DNA of 64,000 nt from contig JAYFQP010000027.1 of the NCBI GenBank assembly GCA_034926865.1, positions 13,469 through 77,468 on the forward strand, read 5' to 3'. The notes below the pieces were generated by a model. It did no database searches and had not been told where the DNA came from. It saw only the letters and a list, made by a program, of their open reading frames with translations. Of the stretch, positions 45,227 through 54,137 are shown piece after piece (the stretch's first letter is position 1; every line of letters begins with the position of its first letter). Source of the DNA: RGIG1902 sp034926865 (GTDB lineage: Bacteria > Bacillota > Clostridia > Oscillospirales > Butyricicoccaceae). Made by a program: the position numbers and the translations under genes.

Positions 45227-47856
45227 TTTAAATTATTAATGCTCTCCTCAAGCTTACTAAGGTGTTCATTAAGGGTTTCAAGCTTCTGCTTTTCGGAAGC
45301 CACAACAGCTTCTGGGGCCTTTGTAAGAAAGCCCGGATTATTCAGCTTGCCCTCAATGCGGGCGATTTGCCCAAGTATACTATCCTTCTCTTTATTAAGC
45401 CTTTCAAGCTCCTTCTCCGTATCTACAAGGTCACTCATCGGCATATAAACCTTTGCTGTCGAGGTCACTACTGATACCATAGAGGCTGCATCCTCGGGAA
45501 CCTCAGCCAGCACCTTCACATCGGAAGCATATGCAAGCTTTTTGAAGAAATGGCTTGCATTTTCGTACATCTCTGTTCTGTCGGATGAAATTATCAGCTC
45601 TGCCTTCTTGGAAGGTGGAACATTCATCTCGGAGCGGCGGTTCCTTATGGCGCGGATTACCTCCATTATCTGCTCCATCTGGCGTGAATCCTCATCGAAA
45701 ACCTGTCCTTCGCTGTATTCAGGCCATTTGGAAACCATGATGGACGGACCTTCATGCGGCAGAGCCTGCCAGACAGATTCGGTAATGAACGGCATAAACG
45801 GATGTAGCAGCTGCATTGTCCCGGAGAGCACATGAATAAGCACTCTCTGAGCGTTTTCATTTGCCTCCATGTCTTCCTTGTTATTGAGCCTTATCTTTGA
45901 GAGCTCAATAAACCAGTCGCAGAAATTGTCCCAGATAAAGCTGTAAAGCTTATCGGCGGCAACGCCAAGCTCATATTTGTCAATATTCTCAGTGACTTCC
46001 TTTATAAGGCGATTATAGAGAGTCAGGATCCACTTATCCTCAAGCTCGAGCTTTTCAGGCAGCTTTGTATCCTCAACAGTCAAATTCATGAGAACAAAGC
46101 GTGAGGCGTTCCATATTTTATTTGCAAAGTTGCGGTTGGCCTCCACCCTCTCGGTATAAAAGCGGGCATCGTTTCCGGGGCCAATGCCTGTGACAAGCAT
46201 AAAGCGAAGCGCGTCGGCACCATATTTGTCTATTATCTCGATTGGATCGACGCCGTTGCCAAGGGATTTTGACATTTTTCTGCCCTGATCATCCCTGATT
46301 ATGCCATGCAAAAAGACTGTTTTGAAAGGCCTCTCGTTCATATGCTCCATGCCGGAGAAGATCATTCTTGCAACCCAGAAGAAGATTATATCATAGCCCG
46401 TGACAAGAACGTCGGTAGGATAGAAATAGTCAAGCTCGGGGGTTTTATCAGGCCATCCAAGAGTGGAGAAGGGCCAGAGGGCCGAACTGAACCATGTGTC
46501 AAGAACGTCCTCATCCTGCTTAAAATGAGTTCCGCCGCACTTTTCGCAGACATGAGGCTCCTCCTTGCAAACCATCATATGGCCGCAATCTTCGCAGTAA
46601 TAGGCCGGTATGCGGTGCCCCCACCAAAGCTGACGGGAAATACACCAGTCGTGAATATTCTCCATCCAGTTCATATAAATCTTCGAGAATCTGTCAGGAA
46701 CAAATGAAATATCGCCATTTTTAACGACATCTATGGCAGGGCCGGCAAGCGGACCCATCTTAACAAACCATTGTGTGGAAGCCATAGGCTCAACACTTGT
46801 ATGGCAACGGCAGCAAGTCCCAACATTATGCTTATACTCCTCGACCTTAACGAGATAGCCCTGAGCCTCAAGATCAGCAACAACAGCCTTTCTTGCCTCT
46901 TCTCTCGTCATGCCGCAGTATTTGCCGCCATCTTTTGTTATCTTGCCCTCTGAATCAATAACTGTGATATACTCAAGATCATGACGAGCGGCCATCTCAA
47001 AATCATTTGGATCGTGGCATGGGGTGACCTTTACACAGCCTGTTCCGAACTCTTTTTCAACATAATCGTCGGCAAAGATGGGTATTGGCCTGTTCATCAA
47101 AGGCAGTATCGCCTTTTTTCCGATAAGATGTGTATATCTTTCGTCATCTGGGTGAATGGCTATACCGGTATCTCCCATCATAGTCTCCGGGCGTGTGGTT
47201 GCTATGATTATAAATTCGTCGCTGCCTTCAATAGGATATCTGATATGCCAGAGATGCCCTGCCTGCTCCTCATAATCAACCTCTGTATCTGAGAGAGCTG
47301 TATTGCAGTGTGGGCACCAGTTAACTATACGGTAACCTTTATAAATAAGGCCTTTATTGTAAAGGTTTACAAATACCTCTCTTACGGCCCTGTTGCATCC
47401 TTCGTCCATAGTGAAACGCAGGCGATCCCAGTCACAGGAAGAGCCAAGCCGCCTGAGCTGGTTAAGAATACGGGAGCCGTAACGCTCCTTCCACTGCCAG
47501 CAAAGATCAACAAAGCCATCACGGCCATAATCAAACCTTGTTTCTCCATTTTCTCTGAGGGATTCTTCAACCTTGATCTGCGTGGCGATGCCGGCATGGT
47601 CAGTTCCGGGCATCCAAAGTGCGCTGTAGCCCTGCATACGCTTTGTTCTTATCAGGATATCCTGAAGTGTGTTATCAAAGGCGTGGCCCATATGAAGCTG
47701 GCCCGTGACGTTGGGAGGGGGTATCACTATTGTAAAAGGGGTTTTGTCTTTGTCTATTTCAGCGTGAAAAAATCCGTTGTCCTCCCAGAACTTATAAAGG
47801 GCATCCTCTGTAGAATGCGGATCATAAATTTTGGGCAGCTCATGTCTTTCGCTCAT
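45223..47856 (-). CDS. valS: Valyl-tRNA synthetase
   Basis: 877 residues. Class I synthetase: HIGH-type motif PPNVTGQLHMGHAFD near 48-62, editing domain with TTRPETMMGDTGIAIHP, KMSKS motif GRKMSKSLGNGVDP, anticodon-binding domain and a C-terminal coiled coil (TEKELERLNKEKDSILGQIA). It charges tRNA-Val and hydrolyses misactivated threonine. GAGGAGA lies before the ATG. Expression is controlled by the upstream T-box. Confidence 0.97.
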   Translation of the reverse strand: MSERHELPKIYDPHSTEDALYKFWEDNGFFHAEIDKDKTPFTIVIPPPNVTGQLHMGHAFDNTLQDILIRTKRMQGYSALWMPGTDHAGIATQIKVEESLRENGETRFDYGRDGFVDLCWQWKERYGSRILNQLRRLGSSCDWDRLRFTMDEGCNRAVREVFVNLYNKGLIYKGYRIVNWCPHCNTALSDTEVDYEEQAGHLWHIRYPIEGSDEFIIIATTRPETMMGDTGIAIHPDDERYTHLIGKKAILPLMNRPIPIFADDYVEKEFGTGCVKVTPCHDPNDFEMAARHDLEYITVIDSEGKITKDGGKYCGMTREEARKAVVADLEAQGYLVKVEEYKHNVGTCCRCHTSVEPMASTQWFVKMGPLAGPAIDVVKNGDISFVPDRFSKIYMNWMENIHDWCISRQLWWGHRIPAYYCEDCGHMMVCKEEPHVCEKCGGTHFKQDEDVLDTWFSSALWPFSTLGWPDKTPELDYFYPTDVLVTGYDIIFFWVARMIFSGMEHMNERPFKTVFLHGIIRDDQGRKMSKSLGNGVDPIEIIDKYGADALRFMLVTGIGPGNDARFYTERVEANRNFANKIWNASRFVLMNLTVEDTKLPEKLELEDKWILTLYNRLIKEVTENIDKYELGVAADKLYSFIWDNFCDWFIELSKIRLNNKEDMEANENAQRVLIHVLSGTMQLLHPFMPFITESVWQALPHEGPSIMVSKWPEYSEGQVFDEDSRQMEQIMEVIRAIRNRRSEMNVPPSKKAELIISSDRTEMYENASHFFKKLAYASDVKVLAEVPEDAASMVSVVTSTAKVYMPMSDLVDTEKELERLNKEKDSILGQIARIEGKLNNPGFLTKAPEAVVASEKQKLETLNEHLSKLEESINNLK

Positions 47857-47904
47857 GTCTATCTCTCCTCATATGCTTTCGGCTTGATTATAGTTTGAAA
47901 ATAA

Positions 47905-48162
47905 AAAATCCCGCGGCAGAAAAATCTGCTACGGGACGAATCAATAAAATCCGCGGTACCACCCATATTCGCAATAGCTGCGCTCTCAGGACTTCAAAGA
48001 ATCCTTACGGCTTTAACGCAACCCTACGGCAGGGCTTACTGACCGCCATTCAGCCCCGCGGCTCCGGGGCGACTTTCCTCCGCTTTTTCACAAGCGCTTC
48101 CACCTTCCGCGCCCTCTCTGTGCATCCAAAACGGTATACTACTCCCCATCAACGCCATTTGC
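47905..48162 (-). promoter_or_regulatory. T-box leader of valS (specifier GTC)
   Basis: The minus strand carries the hallmark TGGGTGGTACCGCGG (about 47951-47966), which pairs with the tRNA acceptor end. It also has the AGTA-type internal loop of stem I (GGGGAGTAGTA, about 48138-48148) and a terminator hairpin with TCCCGTAGCAGA against CTGCCGCGGGA followed by TTTTTTATTTT (about 47905-47936). Opposite the AGTA loop, GTC stands before CCCC that closes stem I, so the specifier is GTC for valine. Uncharged tRNA-Val should stabilise the antiterminator and allow valS-folC transcription. Confidence 0.93.
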
Positions 48163-48166
48163 AATT

Positions 48167-48195
48167 ATTATACGATCATAAGTGTAATTTGTCAA
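48167..48195 (-). promoter_or_regulatory. Sigma-A promoter of valS-folC
   Basis: TTGACA (48195-48190), 17-base spacer, TATAAT (48172-48167): a perfect consensus just upstream of the T-box. Confidence 0.9.
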
Positions 48196-48290
48196 CAAAC
48201 TTCATTTTTATTTTGTACCTCAAAACAGTAAATATTTAAAAACCAGATAAATCAACAATAGTTTATCAAAACAATGAATCGGACTGTTTA

Positions 48291-48319
48291 TTGACTTTTA
48301 AAGGGCCGGGGATTATGCT
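48291..48319 (+). promoter_or_regulatory. Promoter of yedF
   Basis: TTGACT (48291-48296), 17-base spacer, TATGCT (48314-48319), 40 bases before the ATG. Confidence 0.65.
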
Positions 48320-48358
48320 ATTTATATATGATCCAATAATATAAAAGGAGCTATGGAT

Positions 48359-48922
48359 ATGGTAAATATAGACGCTAAAAGCAAGCCCTGCCCCATGCCT
48401 GTTATTATGGCAAAAAAGGAGCTTGAAAAAGGACAGCCTTTTACAATTACCGTTGACAACGAAACCGCCGTAGGCAACCTCACAAGGCTGGCAAATGCCC
48501 AAGGTTGTACCCTCGGCCTGACAAAAGGAGACGGCGAGTTTACGCTTGAATTCTCGGCACCAAGCAAAAAAGAAGAAAAAGTAAAGGCTGATACATACGC
48601 TGTCTTTTTTAACAAGAACTCAGTTGGCCTTGGCAGCGACGAGCTTGGATACAACCTTGCAAAGATGATGCTATATACCCTCACACAGTCCGAGGATGTC
48701 CCTGCCTATATTCTTTTGATGAATGGCGGAGTCAAGCTTGCTGCCAACGAGGAGTCTGCGGCTCACCTCAACACACTTATCGATATGGGCTGTACTGTAA
48801 TGGTCTGCGGCACATGCCTTAACTTCTTTGGCATAGCAGGTGAGCTTAAAGCGGGTATCGTCAGCAATATGTATGATATTCTTACCGCTATGCAGCAGGT
48901 ATCAAAGGTTATTACGGCATAA
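48359..48922 (+). CDS. yedF: YedF family sulfurtransferase-like protein (selenium metabolism associated)
   Basis: 187 residues from ATG 48359, eight bases after AAAGGAG; an in-frame ATG at 48353 is too close to that site. The N-terminal TusA-like domain has the CPxP motif (SKPCPMPVIMAKKEL). The C-terminal half is a DsrE-like domain with conserved cysteines (GCTVMVCGTCLNFFGI). TIGR03527 proteins of this build occur in selenium-using anaerobes, where a role in selenium or sulfur handling is proposed from genome context. No selD or selA is in the window. Confidence 0.88.
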   Translation: MVNIDAKSKPCPMPVIMAKKELEKGQPFTITVDNETAVGNLTRLANAQGCTLGLTKGDGEFTLEFSAPSKKEEKVKADTYAVFFNKNSVGLGSDELGYNLAKMMLYTLTQSEDVPAYILLMNGGVKLAANEESAAHLNTLIDMGCTVMVCGTCLNFFGIAGELKAGIVSNMYDILTAMQQVSKVITA

Positions 48923-48935
48923 GGATTAATATGAT

Positions 48936-48968
48936 AAACTCCCTTCTGTAATATGAGGGGAGTTTTTT
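48936..48968 (+). terminator. Terminator of yedF
   Basis: AAACTCCC pairs with GGGGAGTTT, followed by TTTTATTATG. Confidence 0.8.
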
Positions 48969-49040
48969 ATTATGTTAATTTTGGTTATCCAATCGATCTT
49001 CAACGAAATAAAACAGTTAGCTATGTGAATATATAAAAAA

Positions 49041-49068
49041 AGAATGCCCAAAGGCGTTCTTTTTTTAT
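49041..49068 (-). terminator. Terminator of tRNA-Gly
   Basis: AGAATGCC pairs with GGCGTTCT around CAAA, flanked by A-run and T-run, so it can act in both directions. Confidence 0.85.
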
Positions 49069-49072
49069 ATAT

Positions 49073-49148
49073 TGGAGCGGATTACGAGGCTCGGACTCGC
49101 TACCTCCACCTTGGCAAGGTGGCGCTCTACCAGATGAGCTAAATCCGC
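49073..49148 (-). tRNA. tRNA-Gly (anticodon GCC)
   Basis: 76 bases with encoded CCA. Acceptor stem GCGGATT/AATCCGC with discriminator T; anticodon stem-loop CCACC-TTGCCAA-GGTGG gives GCC; T-arm GCGAGTCCGAGCCTCGT. Confidence 0.96.
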
Positions 49149-49163
49149 GTCAGAACATTTTAT

Positions 49164-49192
49164 AGTATAATAGATTGAACACAGATTGTCAA
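49164..49192 (-). promoter_or_regulatory. Promoter of tRNA-Gly
   Basis: TTGACA (49192-49187), 17-base spacer, TATACT (49169-49164), 15 bases before the tRNA. Confidence 0.85.
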
Positions 49193-49536
49193 GCCGGAAA
49201 ATTAAAAAGTTACAGATTAATACTATGTTGCCAGTTTTGTTATAAGCTTAATTATTTTTTGTATTACGCGCCAAGCGCGTTGTTAAAATCCCGTTTCACA
49301 TAGCATTTTGCGTTTTTGGAGCATACAAAAACAGCCTTTTGGCAAAAGAAAAATAACTGTAAAGCACTTTCCTGTTGCAGCAAATCTTGCCATTGCCCCG
49401 GGTATGTTGCTTTACTTCATTATTCAAGTAATGATATATTTAAATGGATTTCTGATTTTTATATCATTACCCACATGACATCCGTAGCAATATGGAAATA
49501 TCTCCAAAACTTTAAAACAATAAATCCGAAGTCATA
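49193..49536. other. Intergenic stretch with no supported gene
   Basis: About 340 bases. The only ORF of note on the plus strand (49316-49537) has no ribosome site and an implausible composition. A short ACGCGC-CAA-GCGCGT palindrome near 49267 is the only structure seen. Confidence 0.5.
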
Positions 49537-49566
49537 AACCCAGGGCGCCTAAAGCGCCCTGGGTTT
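49537..49566. terminator. Hairpin terminator after the transglutaminase-like lipoprotein gene
   Basis: AACCCAGGGCGC pairs with GCGCCCTGGGTT around CTAAA. Strong stem; the T-run is better on the plus strand. Confidence 0.8.
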
Positions 49567-49583
49567 TCAATCTCATATATACT

Positions 49584-50678
49584 TTATTCCCAAATACTAT
49601 ATATTCCTTCTGCATCCTTAATGGGCACCAGGTAGTTTTTCCTTCCGTTTTGGCCCGCCGTCACATCGAAGATATAACTTTGCCCGTCAAGTTCAAGGCT
49701 TATCCACGAATATATATCCTCCCCTACCTTGCCCGTTTCTACAGTATGTTCTACACCTAGGCAGTCACACATCACAGATGCGGCAAGCACAAAGCCAGAC
49801 TGAGCGGCTTCATGATTTATCAAAGCCCCATACGCCGTATATCCGACCGTTTTTGGCTGTTGCGCCTTTGTCTCATTAACGACCCGCTGGGCACTGTTAT
49901 CATAAAGAACATGGTTTGAAAGATAATTATAGATAAACTTAGGAATTACACTTTCAGAAGCATCCGTTGATTCACTGCATATCTTCTCCGCCGTTTCTTT
50001 GACAAGAGATGATCGTTTTTCGAGCGTTTCAGCTGAGCTCCCATACCACAATGCCATTTCGAGTATGCAATTCTCGCTTTGCTCGGGATAATAATTTACC
50101 TCGATCTTATCAAGCCCCATCGCTTTTTCCCCGCACTGCATCCACAGAGAGTATATATCCTGTTCTATGCTGTTTGAACTGCCCGCCCCATCCTGAACAG
50201 CAAATACTCCCTTCTGGGAAAATTCACTCAGCATTGATATAAGCCTGTTGTGCAGCTCATATTCTCCGCTTACCGGGACGACACTTCGTATTTCCTCCGG
50301 GGTCTTTTTATACTGTATCGTAACTGTTAATTCCTGGTACATCAGCACCCTTGTTTGGTCTACGCTTATAGAAAGCACACAGTATATGCCCATAGGCTCC
50401 TCTGTAGTGATTTCCTGTATGATGCTCTTAAGGTCGGCCTCCAAATCTCCGTTATAACTGCCTATTCTAAGAACATCCTCCGTAACACCCATGTTCACCA
50501 TATTGAGCATGGCGCCTTTCAGCGTGTAATAACCCGCAATATCCGAAGTATTGACGGACTGAAGCTCGGCATTATCGCGTTCCTTATGGACACTTTCTGT
50601 ATAATACTCCCCTTTGGAATTGCTGCAGCCCACGAGAAGGCAAAGAGCGGCCGCCAGCGCGATAATCTTTGTTTTCAT
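49584..50678 (-). CDS. Lipoprotein with degenerate transglutaminase-like domain
   Basis: 364 residues. Type II signal peptide with lipobox LLVGC (Cys19). The N-terminal two thirds are unrecognised. Residues about 265-360 follow the bacterial transglutaminase-like fold: a helix AYGALINHEAAQSGFVLAAS that normally carries the catalytic Cys, then CDCLGVEHTVETG, a strand DIYSWISLELDGQSYIFDVTA that normally has HxWN...D. Here the Cys position is Gln/Ser and the His is Tyr; only the Asp remains. It is probably a catalytically dead binding protein on the outer face of the membrane. Single gene, facing trmB divergently. Confidence 0.65.
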   Translation of the reverse strand: MKTKIIALAAALCLLVGCSNSKGEYYTESVHKERDNAELQSVNTSDIAGYYTLKGAMLNMVNMGVTEDVLRIGSYNGDLEADLKSIIQEITTEEPMGIYCVLSISVDQTRVLMYQELTVTIQYKKTPEEIRSVVPVSGEYELHNRLISMLSEFSQKGVFAVQDGAGSSNSIEQDIYSLWMQCGEKAMGLDKIEVNYYPEQSENCILEMALWYGSSAETLEKRSSLVKETAEKICSESTDASESVIPKFIYNYLSNHVLYDNSAQRVVNETKAQQPKTVGYTAYGALINHEAAQSGFVLAASVMCDCLGVEHTVETGKVGEDIYSWISLELDGQSYIFDVTAGQNGRKNYLVPIKDAEGIYSIWE

Positions 50679-50823
50679 ATTTGCCCCCTCCAGACTGAGT
50701 GTATGTCTTTATTGATTTTATAATAGCTTAGGTCCCTTAGTCAAGTAAACTATTGCCTTAGAAGCATTTTGCCATTATAATTATTGGGCCGGACCTTTTA
50801 AACTGTAAAAGTGGTGATACAAA

Positions 50824-51468
50824 ATGAGAATGCGCAAAAAGAAAAATCTCGACTCGCGTCTTGAAAGGTGCTCTGCCCTTGCCGTTCAAGATCCTCAGAC
50901 ATACAAGGGAAAATGGCGAGAACTCTTTGGCAAAAACGGAGAACTTCATCTTGAAATCGGCTGCGGCAAGGGGCGTTTTATTCTTGAAAACGCCAAACGA
51001 TATCCTGATGTCATGTTTGTTGCCGTAGAGCGATACAAAAACATTCTGCTGCTTGCTATGGAAAAGGCTATGTCAGCTTCTCTTGATAATGTTTTATTTA
51101 TAGACGCCGACGCCGCCGATCTCTCCGATGTATTTGACAAAGACGAGGTAGACAGGATATACCTGAACTTCTCGGATCCATGGCCTCCAAAGAAACGCCA
51201 TAAACGGCGGCTTACCCATCCTAACATGCTGTCTGTTTACGATAAATTCCTCAAAAATGGCGGAGAGATACACCAAAAGACAGACAACACAGGGCTTTTT
51301 GAATCCTCGCTTGGCTACTTTTCGCAGTTTGGCTATACGCTTTTCGATATCACCTTTGACCTTCATGCCACAGATTTCGAAAACATTATGACAGAATACG
51401 AGCAAAGCTTTACAGAGAAAGGCATGAAAATCTACCGGTGTGTGGCAAAAAAGCCGGACAAAAAATAA
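50824..51468 (+). CDS. trmB: tRNA (guanine-N7-)-methyltransferase
   Basis: 214 residues. SAM-binding motif LHLEIGCGKGRFILENAKRY, VAVERYKNILLLAMEKA, and the TrmB signature YLNFSDPWPPKKRHKRRLTH. It methylates G46 in the variable loop of tRNAs. Single gene followed by a hairpin terminator. Confidence 0.95.
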   Translation: MRMRKKKNLDSRLERCSALAVQDPQTYKGKWRELFGKNGELHLEIGCGKGRFILENAKRYPDVMFVAVERYKNILLLAMEKAMSASLDNVLFIDADAADLSDVFDKDEVDRIYLNFSDPWPPKKRHKRRLTHPNMLSVYDKFLKNGGEIHQKTDNTGLFESSLGYFSQFGYTLFDITFDLHATDFENIMTEYEQSFTEKGMKIYRCVAKKPDKK

Positions 51469-51509
51469 TCTAAACCCTCAACACCAAATGAATCGTCATG
51501 ACAATACTA

Positions 51510-51537
51510 AGCGCCGGGCCCCTGCCCGGCGCTTCTT
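51510..51537 (+). terminator. Terminator of trmB
   Basis: GCGCCGGGC pairs with GCCCGGCGC, followed by TTCTTTATG; it lies between convergent genes. Confidence 0.85.
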
Positions 51538-51581
51538 TATGCTAGTTTAACAAGAACTGGTTCAATCCGGCAAACACACGC

Positions 51582-53189
51582 TTACTTTGCAGCCCGCCTT
51601 ATAACCCTTCCATTTTTCACTCCTGTGAAATCACCGTTCCTAACAGCAATTTTTCCTCCAACAACAACGTACTCAACGCCATCATTTTTGCGATAAGGAC
51701 ATATATAATCGGAATTAGCTTTGAGATTATCATAATCGATAACGCAGATATCGGCATAATCCCCCTTTTTAATAACGCCTGTGTCCTCAAGCCCTGCGAC
51801 CATTGCAGGAAGAGAAGTTATGTTATGTATTGCGGCCTCAGGGCTCATAAGATTATGCTCACGAATAAGCTCAAGCCTTCGAACCATGGTTGAGCCACCT
51901 CTGGGGTGACCCCCGGCAGGCTTGTCGCGATCCATATGTTTCAAATTATCGGAGGCGTCACAGCCAGCCATGACTCTGGGATGTGCAAGTATCCTTAACA
52001 TATCAGACTCGTTCTGTGAAAAGTATATTGCCTGAACTACACCATTATTGGCGATAAGCGTGTCGCATATAACGTCAAAAGGATCTTTCCCCTCTTCTTT
52101 AGCTATATCGGAAACATATTTTCCTGCGTACTGTGGCGTATAGTAGGCGGATGAGATCAGTATTCCGTTATAACGGGCTCCGTAAATATTACTTTCAAAC
52201 TTATCGTATTCTTCAAAAATGCAGCGCTCCATCTCTTTCCTGAGCTTCATGTCTTTCATGCGCTCTAGCAGCTTATCGTTGCCGCCTTCGGCAAACTGTG
52301 GAGGTATCTGGCTGATAAGGGGAGCCGCGCTTGCAATATAAGGATATTGCTCCGACCATACTGTCACACCTTTTGCGTTATACTCATCGATAAGATCAAG
52401 CATTTGCTTTGATACGCCCTCATTCTGCTTTCCCTTTACCTTAAGGTGAGAGATCACAACAGGAATGCCGGACTGTATACCTATGTTTATGGCTTCCATC
52501 ATGGCCTCAATAACATGATTTCCCTCTCCCCTTATATGAGAGGTATAATTTCCGCCATAAGAATGCGCGACCTTTGCCAGCTCAACAAGTTCTTTTGTAC
52601 CCGCATATATTGAGGGAGCGTACACAAGCCCTGTTGAAAAGCCAAGGAAACCTGCTTCCATAGCCTCTGCCATAAGCTTTTTCATGGCTTCTGTCTGATG
52701 CTCATCGGCCTCGCCCATCTGAAAGCCCATGACCTTTCCTCTAATATTGCCCTGAGCGGCATAAAAGGCCATATTGGTGCCAAGCTCAAGCTTATCCACT
52801 GCCTCCATAAAGCTCTCATAGCTTGAGCAAACCTTCTCAAGCTCGCTGACCTTTTCCTCGCCGTATTTCTGGCGCACCTCCTCAAAAAGGCCTGGATATG
52901 CGGGAACAGGCCCAGTGCCGCATTGACCCGTTATCTGAGTGGTTATGCCCTGCTCAAGCATGTTGTACCCGTCTGTTCCCAGTAAAACAACTGAATCGGA
53001 ATGGCTGTGGCTGTCGATAAAGCCAGGCGTGACCATAAGCCCGGATGCATCGATAATCTCTTCTGCCATTCCCTCGATATTTGGCGCTATTTCAGCTATT
53101 CTGCCATCCTTCACCGCAACGTCAGCCTTATACCCCTTTTCCCCTGTGCCGTCTACTATTAGGCCATTTTTGATAAGCAAGTCATACAT
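51582..53189 (-). CDS. N-acyl-D-amino-acid deacylase (amidohydrolase family)
   Basis: 535 residues from ATG 53189, four bases after AGGAGAAGG; the in-frame ATG at 53207 is part of that site. Amidohydrolase fold with N-terminal beta domain (DLLIKNGLIVDGTGEKGYKA), metal ligands PGFIDSHSHSD, then QGITTQITGQCGTGP, HIRGEGNHVIEAM, VISHLKVKG and C-terminal GVIKKGDYADICVID. This is the D-aminoacylase/N-acyl-D-glutamate deacylase group, zinc-dependent. Possible role in using N-acylated D-amino acids from wall material; the substrate is not fixed by sequence. Confidence 0.85.
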   Translation of the reverse strand: MYDLLIKNGLIVDGTGEKGYKADVAVKDGRIAEIAPNIEGMAEEIIDASGLMVTPGFIDSHSHSDSVVLLGTDGYNMLEQGITTQITGQCGTGPVPAYPGLFEEVRQKYGEEKVSELEKVCSSYESFMEAVDKLELGTNMAFYAAQGNIRGKVMGFQMGEADEHQTEAMKKLMAEAMEAGFLGFSTGLVYAPSIYAGTKELVELAKVAHSYGGNYTSHIRGEGNHVIEAMMEAINIGIQSGIPVVISHLKVKGKQNEGVSKQMLDLIDEYNAKGVTVWSEQYPYIASAAPLISQIPPQFAEGGNDKLLERMKDMKLRKEMERCIFEEYDKFESNIYGARYNGILISSAYYTPQYAGKYVSDIAKEEGKDPFDVICDTLIANNGVVQAIYFSQNESDMLRILAHPRVMAGCDASDNLKHMDRDKPAGGHPRGGSTMVRRLELIREHNLMSPEAAIHNITSLPAMVAGLEDTGVIKKGDYADICVIDYDNLKANSDYICPYRKNDGVEYVVVGGKIAVRNGDFTGVKNGRVIRRAAK

Positions 53190-53252
53190 GTTCCCTTCTC
53201 CTCTCATATTTTCAAATACAGAAGGGGAGCCAAAGCTCCCCTTCCTATATAA

Positions 53253-53840
53253 TTATTTACTCCCTTTAAGTATAGGGGATATTTTTTTATATATCAAAAA
53301 ACTGATGGCAGTAACGCACATGCCCTTAATAAAAGTAAAAGGCATGTTAAAGATAATCAATGCCTGCCACAGAGTTTTAATTTCTCCATAGATAGCGCTG
53401 TAAGCCGCAATTATGCCTTCCATTGGCATAAAAGCTGTGTAAACAGGATATACAACATAATAGTTAGAAAAAACACTCATGACTGCCATCGCCAAAGATC
53501 CAACGATTGCGCCAACGAATGCGCCTCTTCGAGTTCTCTTATTTTGATAAACAACTCCTGCCACTAAAACAAAAACAGCGCCCAGCATAAAGTTTGAAAG
53601 CTCACCGACTCCTCCTGTAGATGTAACAAAAAGGTGAAGAAGGTTTTTAAAAAAACAAACCAGCACTCCCGCCAACGGACCCAATGCAAATGAACCAATA
53701 AGAGCAGGCAGCTCTGAAAAATCCATTTTTATGAATGCCGGTATAAATGGAACACTGAAATCAAACAGCATTAGCACAAAAGAAACCGCGGACAGCATAG
53801 CTACAGATGCCATTGTTCTAGCTGAAAATTTATATTTCAT
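53253..53840 (-). CDS. ribU: Riboflavin ECF transporter S component
   Basis: 195 residues from ATG 53840 with AGGGAG five bases before it. The longer frame starting at 53897 would overlap the 3' end of the riboswitch aptamer. Six membrane spans with family features: a basic N-terminus, FSVPFIPAFIKMDFSELPAL, and FFKNLLHLFVTSTGGVGELSNFM. S components bind the vitamin and work with the shared EcfT-EcfA energising module, which is not in the window. The FMN riboswitch upstream fixes riboflavin as the substrate. Confidence 0.92.
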   Translation of the reverse strand: MKYKFSARTMASVAMLSAVSFVLMLFDFSVPFIPAFIKMDFSELPALIGSFALGPLAGVLVCFFKNLLHLFVTSTGGVGELSNFMLGAVFVLVAGVVYQNKRTRRGAFVGAIVGSLAMAVMSVFSNYYVVYPVYTAFMPMEGIIAAYSAIYGEIKTLWQALIIFNMPFTFIKGMCVTAISFLIYKKISPILKGSK

Positions 53841-53886
53841 TTTTCTCCCTGAGAGATATGACTTAGATTTAGCTTTCGCTTTCATA

Positions 53887-53989
53887 TCTTCTTTCATCCG
53901 GACTTTACCGTTGGTTTCGGAGTTTCACCGAATCTGCTTGCGCTCGCGGACTTTACCGCCAGTCGAGATTTACACTCTGCCCTGAAGAT
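53887..53989 (-). promoter_or_regulatory. FMN riboswitch (RFN element) upstream of ribU
   Basis: The minus strand reads TCTTCAGGGCAGAGTGTAAA, CTCGACTGGCGGTAAAGTCC, GCGAGC, then CAGATTCGGTGAAACTCCGA and ACGGTAAAGTCCGGATGAAA ending in GAAGA. This matches all conserved blocks of the RFN element. The start codon follows within about 46 bases and no terminator hairpin with a T-run lies between, so control is probably at translation, by hiding AGGGAG when FMN is bound. Confidence 0.95.
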
Positions 53990-54061
53990 ATAATGCCTTT
54001 TCCCGGGTTTTAAAGAAAAGGTTTAGTCTCCTCCTTTCCTCCATTCTTATAAATATTATAT

Positions 54062-54089
54062 ATTATCGCTTTGTCTTTGTAAAGTTCAA
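54062..54089 (-). promoter_or_regulatory. Candidate promoter of ribU
   Basis: TTGAAC (54089-54084), 16-base spacer, GATAAT (54067-54062) on the minus strand, about 65 bases upstream of the riboswitch. Confidence 0.5.
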
Positions 54090-54137
54090 GATACCAGGCA
54101 CTGAGAAGTAAATCAATATTGCACAGAGGTCGATTAT

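Noticed and set aside
49316..49537. 73-codon plus-strand ORF in the gap before the lipoprotein gene
   Set aside because: No ribosome site, unlikely composition, no neighbours in the same direction.
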